Positions 1 through 9,256 of a stretch of 64,000 bases of DNA are shown piece after piece. The position numbers were made by a program, and so were the translations under genes. Source of the stretch: CBDEGR01 sp965237895 (GTDB lineage: Bacteria; Acidobacteriota; Terriglobia; UBA7540; JAPUME01); assembly GCA_965237895.1 (NCBI GenBank), contig CBDEGR010000002.1, forward strand, positions 2,170,001-2,234,000. Reading direction: 5' to 3'. The notes below the pieces were generated by a model, which saw only the letters and a program-made list of their open reading frames with translations, was not told where the DNA came from and did no database searches. Numbering within the stretch: the stretch's first letter is position 1; each line of letters begins with the position of its first letter.

Positions 1-10
1 GTGCGGTTGG

Positions 11-625
11 TCAGGCTCCGTGTTCGGGGTGGGTGCACCCCTCGAACTCAAGCAGGACCGCATTTCCTTTGTATTCCAGATCCTGGTGAATCCCGATCTC
101 GGAAGTGTAATAGCCTTGGATGGTACGCCGCTTGATCTGGTCGAAAAAGCGTTCCTGAAGGTTCTGGGGATTCCTCTCGTTTTGACTCATGGCCTCGAGC
201 AGGCTGATCTGCTGATCCTCGGAGGCCTCGACAAAGTTCTTGCCGAACCGTCTGCCCGATTCACGATTCACGGCCTGCAGGCCGTCCCGCCAGAGTGCCC
301 GTTCGTCTCCTTCGCCTTCGCTGATCATCAGGTCGATGAACTCGTTTACACGCGCTTCCCTTGCGCCGGGAGACTTCTTATCAGTCGGGATGATTAGGTC
401 GGAGATAATGGTGACCAGCTCGTTTTCGGCCGAGGTGAAGAACTTCGGCTGGAATATTGCGGCAACATCGGGGGCCGGCGTAGCCTGCGCCAGGCGCCGA
501 TGCACGTGCAGGGCAGCTTCAAGGGCCTGGTTGTTCAGAATTGGAAACGCCGTTACTGCTCCGACCAGTGTCTTTAGCGCTGTACGCCGTGACAGAATAT
601 TTTTCTTTTCATCTTCGGGCATCAT
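11..625 (-). CDS. Gluconate 2-dehydrogenase subunit 3 family protein
   Basis: A 204-residue protein whose N-terminus carries a twin-arginine-like motif (SRRTALKTL, residues 12-20) followed by a hydrophobic stretch, so export in folded form is likely. The rest matches the small-subunit family of membrane-bound gluconate 2-dehydrogenase (Gluconate_2-dh3), including the early segment around residues 66-80 (ENELVTIISDLIIPTD). Such subunits accompany a GMC-type flavoprotein and are thought to help its export or maturation. The gene lies 23 bases downstream of a GMC oxidoreductase on the same strand and closes the operon. The family call comes from recognised sequence pattern; the exact substrate of the complex is unknown. 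Confidence 0.85.
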   Translation of the reverse strand: MMPEDEKKNILSRRTALKTLVGAVTAFPILNNQALEAALHVHRRLAQATPAPDVAAIFQPKFFTSAENELVTIISDLIIPTDKKSPGAREARVNEFIDLMISEGEGDERALWRDGLQAVNRESGRRFGKNFVEASEDQQISLLEAMSQNERNPQNLQERFFDQIKRRTIQGYYTSEIGIHQDLEYKGNAVLLEFEGCTHPEHGA

Positions 626-648
626 TGGGCAGCACCTCTCATAAAATA

Positions 649-2328
649 CTACAGGTTACCTCGCTTAAATTCCTCAGCCAAGTAGTCACTGGCCCGGGCA
701 GCCAGAGTTCCGATCGTCAAGGTTGGTCCGTAACCGCCAGAGGTCACAAAGCTACTTCCGTCCACCACGAAAAGATTCGACATGTCATGGGCTTGATTGA
801 ATTTGTTCAAAACGCTCTTCTTTGGATCGGCGCCCATCCGGCAGCTCCCCATCTCATGGATCATGGAGCCCGGAGGTCGGATCTTATCCGACACGTGGTA
901 AATCTCCGCACCCGAAGCATGAAACAGGGCCTTTAGGTTTTCTAAGGCATCCTTAGCCATTTCGCGTTCGTTATCACTAAACTGGCAGTGAATATTCAGG
1001 GCGGGAATCCCCCAGGCATCTTTCACGTCTTTGTTGATCTCGAGGTAGTTCTCCCAACGCGCCAGCATCTCTCCGCGCACATTAAAGCTGATCGGGGTAG
1101 GGTAATATTTCCGGATGCGCTTCTTAAAGTCCGGGCCGAAGCCTTCGAAACCACCTGCATATCCAGGATATCTACTGGCCCCACCACCACCTTCATGCGT
1201 ATAGGACCGAATAAACTTCGGATGGCGGTCGTTAATATTTCGGTAGGCAACGATATCCACACCGGACGATTTCCCATCCTCGTTGTGGATGTCATTCCCG
1301 AACAATTGCGGGAGAAAGCCACTGACTCTAGGGCCTCCGAAATTGTCCATTAAATAGTGTCCCAGTACGCCACTTGAATTTGCAATGCCGTTCGGCCAGA
1401 TGCGGGAAACGGAATTGAGCATAATCCGGGTCGATTCCCATCCGGCAGCGGCCAACACCACCACCTTGGAACGGACTTCATAATCTTTCTTCGTCAGCCG
1501 GTCCACAAAGGCGACACCTCGGGCCTTCCCGTTTTCATCTACTTGCACTTCCCGAACTACGGAATTCGTCCGCAGGGTCATCCGTCCTGTCTTCATGGCC
1601 GCCGGCAAGCAGTCAGAGACGGAATTCCAGAAGGCACCCGCGTCGCACCCGTAGCCGCACGAGCCGCAGTAATGGCATTTTCCTAAACCATGAATACTCC
1701 GGGTACGCATCGCCGCCCGCTTGGGAATTACTCGCATTCCCACCTTTGGTGCAATTTTCTGGATGATCTTTTCGCAGCAGTTCAGCGGCATCGGCGGCAG
1801 GTACTTCCCGTCCGGCAAATGAGGAATGTTTTCGATCGAAGCGGCAACGCCGACGAAACTCTCAACCTTGTCATAGTACGGGGCCATATCGTCATAACGG
1901 ATGGGCCAGTTCTCTCCGTAGCCGTCCCGGTCGGCAGCGCGGAAGTCGTAATCACTTAACCGTCGGGCATTGCGGCCCCAGTGGAGGAGCTTGCCTCCCA
2001 GAAACCGTGACCGTACCCACACGAAGGGCTTCCCTTTGGGTGTGGTATAGGGATGCTCGGCGTCCTTGACGTATAAGTGCTTTGAATATTCATTCGCCGT
2101 CCATTGGTTTGGATAAGTCCGCTCCCTTTCTCCGGGCCGGTCGAAGCCTCGGTATTTCATGTTATAGGGAAAGACATGTTGATTGAAGTCCTTGGCAGGA
2201 TCCAGTTCTTTACCGGCCTCCAACACCAATATTTCCAGGCCTTTTTCAGCTAATTCCTTCGCTGCCCATCCCCCAGCCCCGCCTGTTCCTACCACGATGG
2301 CATCATACACTTTGTCTGTTTTTGACAT
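649..2328 (-). CDS. GMC family oxidoreductase (FAD-dependent), second paralogue
   Basis: A 559-residue flavoprotein. The N-terminal dinucleotide fold is clear (AIVVGTGGAGGWAAKELAEK), followed by the acidic end of the second strand (LVLEAG). A Cys-rich segment in the middle (CHYCGSCGYGC) and the C-terminal block with HEMGSCRMG and VVDGSSFVTSGGYGPTLTIG are typical of the GMC branch related to gluconate 2-dehydrogenase and choline dehydrogenase. I chose the ATG at 2328, which begins MSKTDKVYD, over a longer reading frame to 2397 because the extra 23 residues look non-coding. It is probably the catalytic subunit paired with the subunit-3 gene just downstream. It oxidises a sugar, polyol or other alcohol that the sequence does not identify. 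It is strongly similar throughout to the paralogue at 3160-4845. Confidence 0.9.
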   Translation of the reverse strand: MSKTDKVYDAIVVGTGGAGGWAAKELAEKGLEILVLEAGKELDPAKDFNQHVFPYNMKYRGFDRPGERERTYPNQWTANEYSKHLYVKDAEHPYTTPKGKPFVWVRSRFLGGKLLHWGRNARRLSDYDFRAADRDGYGENWPIRYDDMAPYYDKVESFVGVAASIENIPHLPDGKYLPPMPLNCCEKIIQKIAPKVGMRVIPKRAAMRTRSIHGLGKCHYCGSCGYGCDAGAFWNSVSDCLPAAMKTGRMTLRTNSVVREVQVDENGKARGVAFVDRLTKKDYEVRSKVVVLAAAGWESTRIMLNSVSRIWPNGIANSSGVLGHYLMDNFGGPRVSGFLPQLFGNDIHNEDGKSSGVDIVAYRNINDRHPKFIRSYTHEGGGGASRYPGYAGGFEGFGPDFKKRIRKYYPTPISFNVRGEMLARWENYLEINKDVKDAWGIPALNIHCQFSDNEREMAKDALENLKALFHASGAEIYHVSDKIRPPGSMIHEMGSCRMGADPKKSVLNKFNQAHDMSNLFVVDGSSFVTSGGYGPTLTIGTLAARASDYLAEEFKRGNL

Positions 2329-2444
2329 TGTTGTGATCCAGAAAGCTAAATTTTGGTCCGCATCGTTAGTTGATCGTACCGGCGAAGAACCGCCCAAGTA
2401 AACTCTTAAATCGAGTTCCGATATAAAAGCGGGAACCTCTCAGG

Positions 2445-2948
2445 TCAGTCAACCAGGCCCTCTAAAGATGGCGCTGAATTCCATACATCAACGGCGATCT
2501 TCCACGAATCATCCGTCTGCCGCTTAAGAATCCAAGTGAACTTGGCCAAGGCAGGGAAGGGTTCTCCCTCGGAGGTCCCAGTGCTAGGGGCCATTCTTAT
2601 TTCAGCTGTTCCCACTACATAGGCCAAATCATGATATCCATGGATCTCGACCGGTGTTAGAGTCAACTCAGTCATTTCCTGCTGCATAGAAGCCTGAAAA
2701 AATTTCTCAACCTCGGCGATCCCCCGAATCATTTTCCCGTTGGGGGGCAGCAAGATTGCATCCTCAGCGAATGTCGCTGTTGCCCGGACCGGGTCATGCG
2801 ACAGCATGGCCTTCACATGGATGTCCTTGAATGCCACAATTCGTTCCTTTTCCGCATCCGTCAAGCGCTGGAGGGCTGTGGGGGTCGGCTGGCAACTCAT
2901 AAGGAGCAAGGGCACGATAAGGAATGTCAAAAACCGGTACTTGCTCAT
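2445..2948 (-). CDS. Lipoprotein with SnoaL/YybH-like (DUF4440-type) domain
   Basis: A 167-residue predicted lipoprotein. The start at 2948 has a GGAGG ribosome site seven bases upstream, so I prefer it over longer starts to 3065. Residues 1-19 form a lipoprotein signal ending in the lipobox LLMSC, with Cys19 as the lipidated residue. The mature part has the pattern of the NTF2-like SnoaL/YybH group: a helical start (ERIVAFKDIHVKAMLSHDP), an ATFAEDAILLPPNGK segment and a terminal strand with WKIAVDVWN. These domains form small conical barrels that bind or isomerise small ligands. It sits between two GMC genes on the same strand and is probably co-transcribed with them. No specific reaction can be assigned. 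Confidence 0.75.
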   Translation of the reverse strand: MSKYRFLTFLIVPLLLMSCQPTPTALQRLTDAEKERIVAFKDIHVKAMLSHDPVRATATFAEDAILLPPNGKMIRGIAEVEKFFQASMQQEMTELTLTPVEIHGYHDLAYVVGTAEIRMAPSTGTSEGEPFPALAKFTWILKRQTDDSWKIAVDVWNSAPSLEGLVD

Positions 2949-3047
2949 GGAAACCTCCATTGAGGATTTGGCTCTTCGATATGGGGGGAACTGATACAGA
3001 TTATCAAAAGGGTTTCTAGGGGAAACCGCAACAACGAAGGGCACCCC

Positions 3048-3058
3048 CCCCCCCGTCT
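3048..3058. repeat. C-homopolymer run upstream of the lipoprotein gene
   Basis: A run of about ten C residues lies upstream of the lipoprotein start. It sits in a frame that would extend that gene upstream, and could be a site of slippage or sequencing uncertainty. No coding role is evident. Confidence 0.5.
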
Positions 3059-3159
3059 TTTTCAACAGCCTTATTTTGCAGGTCTGACGACTGGTAACAA
3101 CGCCAAGGGGAGAAAGCTACGGACCCCATAAATGGCATCTTTTTTGAGCCACCGCCTCC

Positions 3160-4845
3160 CTACAGGTTGCCCCTTTTATACTCTTCCACCAAGTAGTCTG
3201 ACGCCCGAGCAGCCAGAGCTCCAATCGTCAAGGTTGGAGCGTATGCGCCAGAGGTCACAAAGCTACTTCCATCCACGACGAACAAGTTGGATATGTCATG
3301 GGTCTGGTTAAATTTGTTTAGCACGCCTTTCTTTGGATCGTCGCTCATCCGGCAGGTTCCCATCTCATGGACCATGGAGCCGGGAGGTCTTAGCTTATTC
3401 CCTATGCTGGCTATTTCCCAGCCCGCGGCGTGGACCAGGCCCTTTACATTTTCCAGGGCATCCTTGGCCATTTCGCGTTCGTTATCGCTGTGCTGACAGT
3501 CCATATTCAGGACGGGAACCCCCCAGGCATCTTTCACGTCTTTGTTGATCTCGACGTAGTTTTCCCAACGCGCCAGCATCTCCCCCAGAAATGTATGACC
3601 GAATCCGATAATCGCTGGGTAATCGCGCCGGACCTCTTTTTTGAATTTTGATCCGAAGCCCGGAAGCCCTAAGGCAAATCCAGGGAATTGCCGCGCCCCG
3701 CTCCATGTCTCGTGGATATAGGAGCGAATAAACTTGGGATGGCGGTCCGTGATATTGCGATAAGGGACGATGAACGAGCCTGACGATTTGCCGTCTTCGT
3801 TGGTCACCTTGCTTCCCTTTAAAACAGGTAGAAATGCCGTGATTGGCCGTTCGTAACCGAAATTGTCCATCAAGTAGTGTCCTAGTACGCCACTCGAATT
3901 GGCGATGCCGTTCGGCCAGAACCGGGAAACGGAATTGAGCATGATCCGGGTTGATTCCAGCGCCGAAGCTCCCAGAACTACTGCCCGACACCGCACTTCA
4001 TAGTCTTTCTTCGTCAGCCGATCCACAAAGGCGACGCCGCGGGCCTTCCCGTTTTCGTCCACTAGCACTTCTCGCACCACGGAATTCGGCCGCAATGTCA
4101 TCCGCCCCGTCTTCATGGCCGCTGGCAAGGTGTCAGATATAGAATTCCAATGGCCCCCGACAGCACAGCCTCGCCCGCAACCGCCACAGTAGTGGCATCG
4201 CCCTAAACCATGAATGCTCTTGGTCCGCATTGCTTGCCGGCTAGTAATCAGCCGCATCCCCACCTTCCGCGCCACTTTCTGGATAATCTTCTCGCCGCAG
4301 TTCAGCGGCATCGGCGGCAGGTACTTCCCGTCCGGCACATGCGGAATGTTTTCGATCGAGCCGCTCACCCCTATAAAGCTTTCGACCCTGTCGTAGTACG
4401 GGGCCAGATCGGCATAACGGATGGGCCAGTTCTCCCCGTAGCCGTCATGGTCGGCCGCCCGGAAATCCAAGTCGCTGAGCCGACGAACCTCCCGCCCCCA
4501 ATGGAGGATCTTCCCTCCCACGGCGCGCTTCCGAACCCACACGAAGGGCTTTCTTTTCGCAGTGGTATAGGGATGCTCTGCATCTTTAACGTAGAAAATC
4601 TTCGAGTATTCACTCGCCGTCCATTGGGTTGGATAAGTTCGCTCTCGCTCTCCGGGCCGGTCGAAGCCTCGGAATTTTGTCTCATAGGGCCAAACGTGGG
4701 CGGACAAGTCTTTTGCCATGTCCAACTTCAGGCCGGCCTCTAATACCAGGATTTCCATGCCTCTTTCGGTTAATTCCTTGGCCGCCATACCCCCAGCGGC
4801 ACCTGTCCCGATAATAATCGCGTCATACATCTTTTGAGTATTCAT
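3160..4845 (-). CDS. GMC family oxidoreductase (FAD-dependent), first paralogue
   Basis: A 561-residue flavoprotein, first gene of the minus-strand oxidoreductase cluster. It has the FAD-binding GxGxxG fold at residues 10-30 (AIIIGTGAAGGMAAKEL), a Cys motif CHYCGGCGRGC and the C-terminal block HEMGTCRMS...VVDGSSFVTSGAYAPTLTIG. It is clearly a duplicate of the downstream GMC gene, since long stretches are identical, including segments near residues 270-320. The order GMC, lipoprotein, GMC, subunit 3 suggests one transcript. A periplasmic or membrane-linked sugar/alcohol oxidation role is inferred from the subunit-3 partner. The substrate is unknown. Confidence 0.9.
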   Translation of the reverse strand: MNTQKMYDAIIIGTGAAGGMAAKELTERGMEILVLEAGLKLDMAKDLSAHVWPYETKFRGFDRPGERERTYPTQWTASEYSKIFYVKDAEHPYTTAKRKPFVWVRKRAVGGKILHWGREVRRLSDLDFRAADHDGYGENWPIRYADLAPYYDRVESFIGVSGSIENIPHVPDGKYLPPMPLNCGEKIIQKVARKVGMRLITSRQAMRTKSIHGLGRCHYCGGCGRGCAVGGHWNSISDTLPAAMKTGRMTLRPNSVVREVLVDENGKARGVAFVDRLTKKDYEVRCRAVVLGASALESTRIMLNSVSRFWPNGIANSSGVLGHYLMDNFGYERPITAFLPVLKGSKVTNEDGKSSGSFIVPYRNITDRHPKFIRSYIHETWSGARQFPGFALGLPGFGSKFKKEVRRDYPAIIGFGHTFLGEMLARWENYVEINKDVKDAWGVPVLNMDCQHSDNEREMAKDALENVKGLVHAAGWEIASIGNKLRPPGSMVHEMGTCRMSDDPKKGVLNKFNQTHDISNLFVVDGSSFVTSGAYAPTLTIGALAARASDYLVEEYKRGNL

Positions 4846-5123
4846 GGCTCTCTATAAACTATATTTAATCGTGTTAGACCTGACAAATCAGGCCCTCAGG
4901 TTGCCAGACAGACTCAGCTTATGCTGCCAAAATAACAGAGTCAACTTCTTATTTTTTTACAGCAAGGTCTCTCCTTCTAATTTTAGCCTTCCGTAAAATT
5001 AAAACAAAACACCTCTGCTTTTCCAATTCTCGGCAGGACTGATTTCTGAATGCCACTGACGTGACCGGGGGGGGTTGTACCAGGTGGAATGAGAGAGGAT
5101 TCACCGGAGAAAGAGACCCGATT

Positions 5124-5402
5124 ATGTCGACGAAGAGGTATAAGCCGGAGCAGGTAGTAAACATCCTGCGGCAGATTGAAGTGGAAATCGCGAATGGGAA
5201 GACGGCCCCGCAAGCCTGCCGGGATGCTCAGATCACGGTGCAGACGTACTATCGCTGGCGGAAGGAGTTTGGCGGGCTGAAGCTAGGTCAGGCCAAGCGG
5301 CTGAAGGAACTCGAGAAGGAGAACGCTCGGCTGAAGCGGCTGGTGGCCGAGTTGTCGCTGGAGAAGCAAGTTCTTCGAGATGTGGCACAGGGACACTTAT
5401 AA
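5124..5402 (+). CDS. IS3-family transposase OrfA (IS-C)
   Basis: A 92-residue helix-turn-helix protein starting MSTKRYKPEQVVNILRQIEV at the ATG of 5124. The HTH segment (ACRDAQITVQTYYRWRKEFG) and the following leucine-rich coiled coil (residues about 60-85) are typical of IS3 OrfA, which binds the IS ends. A longer frame from 5061 runs through the inverted repeat and is unlikely. Normally it would be joined to OrfB by a -1 frameshift, but OrfB here is truncated, so the gene is probably inactive in transposition. Confidence 0.85.
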   Translation: MSTKRYKPEQVVNILRQIEVEIANGKTAPQACRDAQITVQTYYRWRKEFGGLKLGQAKRLKELEKENARLKRLVAELSLEKQVLRDVAQGHL

Positions 5403-5676
5403 GCCCCGAGCGGCGGCGTTGTGTGGTGGAGAGCATGCCGAGCAAGAGTACGGGATGAGTGAGCGGCATGCCTGCCGGTTGCTGGGGCAGTGGCGGGGAA
5501 CACAACGGTACCGTCCGATTCAGCGAAGTGACGAGGACGCGTTGACGCGAGCGATCATCACCCTGGCAGGGCAGTACGGCCGCTACGGGTATCGGCGGAT
5601 CACGGCGCTGCTGCGGAGAACGGGTTGGCAAGTGGGAAAGGATCGGGTGCAGCGCATCTGGCGACGGGAAGGATTG
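5402..5676 (+). pseudogene. IS3-family OrfB, N-terminal remnant (IS-C)
   Basis: In the -1 frame after orfA the translation reads through the HTH_21-like part of OrfB (SDEDALTRAIITLAGQYGRY, RRITALLRRTGWQVGKDRVQ) and stops resembling OrfB after WRREGL. The catalytic DDE core is absent. The open frame continues past the break into the upstream region of the dehydrogenase gene, which makes an artificial fusion frame of 471 residues that should not be annotated as one protein. Confidence 0.8.
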
Positions 5677-5787
5677 AGCACCTATCCTGCCTGGCGACTC
5701 ACTATCATCGCGCGGGCGTCTCCGGATGTGAATATTTTTATTTTCAATGTGTTATCCGTCCCCCCCCTGCTACAATGTTTTCTCGGA

Positions 5788-6795
5788 ATGGGAATCCATA
5801 AGAAATTACCGAAGATTGAGTCGGAGAACCTCTCGACCGAAACACGCGTGGACTGGTATCGGCAGATGTGCCGTATACGGACCTTCGAGCAGCAGGTCCT
5901 TACTCTCGACAAGGCGGGGCTAGTCCAGGGCACGGCCCATCTCTACATCGGAATGGAAGCAATTGCGGTGGGAGCCTGCGCGGTGATGCGACAGGAGGAC
6001 CAACTGACAAGCACCCACCGCGGCCATGGACACTGCATTGCCCGCGGCTTGGATATGAATCGCATGATGGCTGAGATTCTGGGCCGTGCCTCCGGATACT
6101 GCCGCGGCAAAGGCGGCAGCATGCACATTACGGACATCTCACGAGGGATGTTGGGAGCCGATGGCATCGTGGGCGGAGGGATTCCCATCGCGGTCGGCGC
6201 AGCCCTGGGCGTTCGTTTGAAAGGTATGGACTCGGTGGTGTTCAGCTTTTTCGGGGACGGGGCGTGTAACCAGGGCTCATTTCATGAAGCGCTTAATCTT
6301 GCGGGCGTATTGCGGCTCCCCGTTGTTTTCATTTGTGAAAACAACCTGTGGGCGTTAAGTACGCCGTTCGCGGAGTCGACGGCCGGGCAGAGCGTCTCTC
6401 ATCGTGCCGCGGCCTACGGGATGGCGGGGAAGCAAGTTGACGGCAACGATGTGGAAGCCGTCTTCGAAGTCGTCGCTAAGATGGCCAAGAGTGCGCGCCA
6501 AGGAGGGGGCCCTTCCTTGCTCGAATGCCGGAGCTACCGTTGGCAACCTCACTCTATCTTTACCCAGAAGGAAATACGCCCGGCGAAGGAAATTGAACAG
6601 TGGAAGCGGCGCGACCCCATCGAACGGTATCGGACTCGCGTGCTGAAATCCAAGGTTGCTACGGCAGAAGCTCTGGGTCGGATCGAAACCGAAGTCACCG
6701 CTGAAGTCGACGCAGCCGTCCAATTTGCAAAACAGAGTCCCCCGCCGGACCCCGAAAGCGCCTTAGGGGACATCTACGCGTCAGAGCGCCAATGA
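5788..6795 (+). CDS. TPP-dependent dehydrogenase E1 component, alpha subunit
   Basis: A 335-residue protein starting MGIHKKLPKIE. It shows HRGHGH, GKGGSMH and the thiamine-pyrophosphate motif beginning GDGACNQGSFHEALN and ending ENN, which are the signatures of the E1 alpha subunits of pyruvate, branched-chain and acetoin dehydrogenases. It should decarboxylate a 2-oxoacid or cleave acetoin together with the beta subunit encoded one base downstream. No E2 (lipoyl acyltransferase) or E3 gene is present here, so the complex would need partners from elsewhere. AcoA and PdhA cannot be separated from sequence alone. The ATG at 5788 was chosen because upstream codons belong to an IS remnant. Confidence 0.88.
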   Translation: MGIHKKLPKIESENLSTETRVDWYRQMCRIRTFEQQVLTLDKAGLVQGTAHLYIGMEAIAVGACAVMRQEDQLTSTHRGHGHCIARGLDMNRMMAEILGRASGYCRGKGGSMHITDISRGMLGADGIVGGGIPIAVGAALGVRLKGMDSVVFSFFGDGACNQGSFHEALNLAGVLRLPVVFICENNLWALSTPFAESTAGQSVSHRAAAYGMAGKQVDGNDVEAVFEVVAKMAKSARQGGGPSLLECRSYRWQPHSIFTQKEIRPAKEIEQWKRRDPIERYRTRVLKSKVATAEALGRIETEVTAEVDAAVQFAKQSPPPDPESALGDIYASERQ

Positions 6796-6796
6796 A

Positions 6797-7774
6797 ATGA
6801 AAAACATGTCCTTCGTAGAAGCCCTAAATGAAGCGCTCAGAGAAGAGATGCGCCGAGATCCCCGCGTATTCGTCATGGGCGAAGATGTGGGCCGAATGGG
6901 TGGTCTGTTCAAAGTAACCCAAGGACTTTTGGAGGAATTCGGAGCCGAACGCGTGATCGACACGCCGATCTCGGAATCCGCCCTTGCCGGGGCCGGGGTA
7001 GGATCAGCGCTGGTGGGGGCGCGGCCTGTTGTCGAATTTCAATTCATGGATTTCACCTGTCTCGCGATGGACCAGATCGCAAACCATGCCGCCAAACTCC
7101 GCTACATGACAGGGGGAATGGTATCGGTGCCGCTCGTCCTGCGGGCTCCAGTCTGCAGCGGGATTGGGCTGGGGGCTCAACACTCACAATCTCTCGAGGC
7201 TTGGTTTGTCCATGTCCCGGGACTGAAGGTGGTCATGCCCTCCACCGCTGCCGATGCAAAAGGGTTGCTCAAGAGTGCGATTCGTGATCCGAATCCGGTC
7301 CTGTTCCTAGAACACCGTCTGCTATATTCGCGCACTGGCCCAGTACCGGAAGGCGAGCACCTGTTGCCTCTCGGCTCCGCACGAGTCTTTCGCGCCGGCA
7401 CGGACCTTACTTTGATCGCCACAGGACGGACTGTCGCACTCGCCCTCTCGGTTGCCGAGAAGCTTTCCGGCGAGGGAATCGAGACGGCGGTGATCGATCC
7501 ACGCACACTCAGCCCAGCCGACACGGCCACGCTTTTCCGGTCCGTCAAGAGAACGAACCGTCTTGTGGTGGCGAGTGACGGTTGGCGCACTTGCGGCTAT
7601 GCCGCAGAGATCGTCGCCGCGGTGGCCGAGGAATGCTTCTACGATCTGGACGCCCCGATTCAGCGAGTCTGCGGTCTGGATGTCCCGATGCCGGTGGCAT
7701 CATCGCTTCAAAAAGCGGTCATGGTTGGCGAAGAAGACATTCTGGGCGCTTGCCGCAAAGTCCTGGCAGCGTGA
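6797..7774 (+). CDS. TPP-dependent dehydrogenase E1 component, beta subunit
   Basis: A 325-residue transketolase-like beta subunit. It has the N-terminal MSFVEALNEALREEMRRD block, GEDVGRMGG, the catalytic-glutamate region TPISESALAGAGVGSAL, and a C-terminal transketolase_C domain with VIDPRTLSPAD. The start lies one base after the stop of the alpha gene, so the two are translationally linked and should form the alpha2beta2 E1 tetramer. The pairing with a zinc dehydrogenase just downstream recalls acetoin/butanediol clusters, but that is a contextual inference. The length is normal for the family. Confidence 0.9.
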   Translation: MKNMSFVEALNEALREEMRRDPRVFVMGEDVGRMGGLFKVTQGLLEEFGAERVIDTPISESALAGAGVGSALVGARPVVEFQFMDFTCLAMDQIANHAAKLRYMTGGMVSVPLVLRAPVCSGIGLGAQHSQSLEAWFVHVPGLKVVMPSTAADAKGLLKSAIRDPNPVLFLEHRLLYSRTGPVPEGEHLLPLGSARVFRAGTDLTLIATGRTVALALSVAEKLSGEGIETAVIDPRTLSPADTATLFRSVKRTNRLVVASDGWRTCGYAAEIVAAVAEECFYDLDAPIQRVCGLDVPMPVASSLQKAVMVGEEDILGACRKVLAA

Positions 7775-7825
7775 AACAGTAAGCCTTCGATCCTCCACCC
7801 GAGAGTTCGACCGGAGGCGACCATT

Positions 7826-8881
7826 ATGAAAGCCGTTGTGAAAACACATCCTGGAAGAGGCCATGTGGAATTGAAGGAGTGGCCCGATCCCTCGCCCGGC
7901 CCGGGTGAGGTCAAGCTGCAAATCGCCGCGGCAGGAATCTGCGGAACCGACGTCCACATCGTGGAGGGGAGATGGCCATGCCGGCCTCCTGTGGTGCTTG
8001 GACACGAATTCTGCGGTACGGTCGTTGAGACCGGCCCCGAGGTGAAATACTTTGCCCTGGGCGACCGGGTGGTCGCATCGAACCCGGCGAAGACGTGCCG
8101 AAGGTGCAGGCACTGCCGGGCTGGGAATCCCTTCATGTGTGCTCAGCGAGTATCCGCCGGCTACATGGTGGATGGCGCTTTCGCCGAATTTCTCTGCATC
8201 CGGGCGGAGCAATGTCACCCTCTGCCGGATAACGTGTCGTTCCGGCAGGCGGCTCTGGGGGAGCCGTTGGCGGTGGCGGTCCATGCCGTCATCGAACGAA
8301 CCACGGTACATGCGGGCGACTTGGTCCTGGTTTCCGGGCCGGGCTGTGTGGGGCTTCTCACCATGCTGATTGCAAAATTGGAAGGGGCCCAGGTAATTGT
8401 GGCGGGCATTGACAAGGACGAACGGCGACTGGCACTTGCGAAGACCCTGGGGGCAGATGTCGTGGTGGACATCACGCGCGAGAACCTGATCCAGGTTGTC
8501 CAAAATCATGGTAAAGGTGAAGGCGCCGACCTGGTGTACGAGTGTGCGGGCGCCGCCGCATCACTCGATTTGTGTTGGGAAGCAGTCAAGAAGGAGGGAA
8601 CCCTGGTGCCGGTGGGAATCTATCCCGGTCCCATTAAGACCGAATTCAATAAGATTACCCTGGGAGAGTTGCGCGTCATTGGGTCCTATGGGTACGTGTG
8701 GACGTCATGGCAACGCAGCCTCTGGCTTCTCCGGGAGGGGAAAATAACGACTGATCCGCTGGTCTCTCACGAATTTCCCTTAAGCGAGTTCGGGGAGGCT
8801 TTTCGCGTTACTGGAGATGGTTCGGCAACGAAAGTCGTTTTGAATCCGAATTCCCGTAGCGGGGGCAGGCCCGCTGCTTGA
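7826..8881 (+). CDS. Zinc-dependent medium-chain dehydrogenase (polyol/threonine/butanediol type)
   Basis: A 351-residue MDR-family enzyme. The GroES-like domain has the catalytic zinc ligands (AAGICGTDVH, GHEFCG) and the structural zinc loop CRRCRHCRAGNPFMC. The Rossmann fold has GPGCVG and the coenzyme-specifying end GIDKDERR, which suggests NAD(H). The family includes sorbitol, threonine and 2,3-butanediol dehydrogenases. Placement 51 bases after the E1 beta gene suggests a shared operon and would fit conversion of butanediol to acetoin, but the substrate is not proven. The last dozen residues (SRSGGRPAA) look atypical and may be read-through. Confidence 0.85.
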   Translation: MKAVVKTHPGRGHVELKEWPDPSPGPGEVKLQIAAAGICGTDVHIVEGRWPCRPPVVLGHEFCGTVVETGPEVKYFALGDRVVASNPAKTCRRCRHCRAGNPFMCAQRVSAGYMVDGAFAEFLCIRAEQCHPLPDNVSFRQAALGEPLAVAVHAVIERTTVHAGDLVLVSGPGCVGLLTMLIAKLEGAQVIVAGIDKDERRLALAKTLGADVVVDITRENLIQVVQNHGKGEGADLVYECAGAAASLDLCWEAVKKEGTLVPVGIYPGPIKTEFNKITLGELRVIGSYGYVWTSWQRSLWLLREGKITTDPLVSHEFPLSEFGEAFRVTGDGSATKVVLNPNSRSGGRPAA

Positions 8882-9030
8882 CGGGTGATGGCTCCGCACC
8901 AGCCGCCTTCGACTCCGAGCTTCAAAGTTCAAAAAATGCCCGTACTCGCTTTCACTGCTCCCTCGCCGCCAGTAAAATCTACATGAGCAACCCGAAATCC
9001 CTCTATTAGGAAGATGTCTTGACGAGCAGG

Positions 9031-9256
9031 TGACGTAACCGGGGGTTTTTGTACCAGGTGGAATGAGAGTGAATTCACCGGAGAAGGAGACCCGATTATG
9101 TCGACGAAGAGGTATAAGCCGGAGCAGGTAGTAAACATCCTGCGGCAGATTGAAGTGGAAATCGCCAACGGGAAGACCACGCCGCAAGCCTGCCGGGATG
9201 CTCAGGTCACGGTGCAGACGTACTATCGCTGGCGGAAGGAGTTTGGCGGGCTGAAT
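9031..9256 (+). mobile_element. IS-C: 5' remnant (right copy)
   Basis: This segment repeats the left end and first 52 codons of the IS-C element at 5057, with a few substitutions. It breaks off after FGGLN. Confidence 0.8.

Larger units (their letters stand above)
5057..5676 (+). mobile_element. IS-C: 5' part of an IS3-family element (left copy)
   Basis: The end begins TGACGTGACCGGGGG, runs through an intact orfA (5124-5402) and stops inside orfB after the residues WRREGL at about 5676. The rest of orfB and the right end are missing. The same left end and orfA start recur at 9031-9256 in the same orientation, so two remnants bracket the dehydrogenase genes. Confidence 0.8.

Noticed and set aside
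5380..6795. A single 471-residue protein joining OrfB and E1 alpha
   Set aside because: The first third is an IS3 OrfB remnant and the rest a normal E1 alpha with its own ATG at 5788; the fusion frame is accidental.
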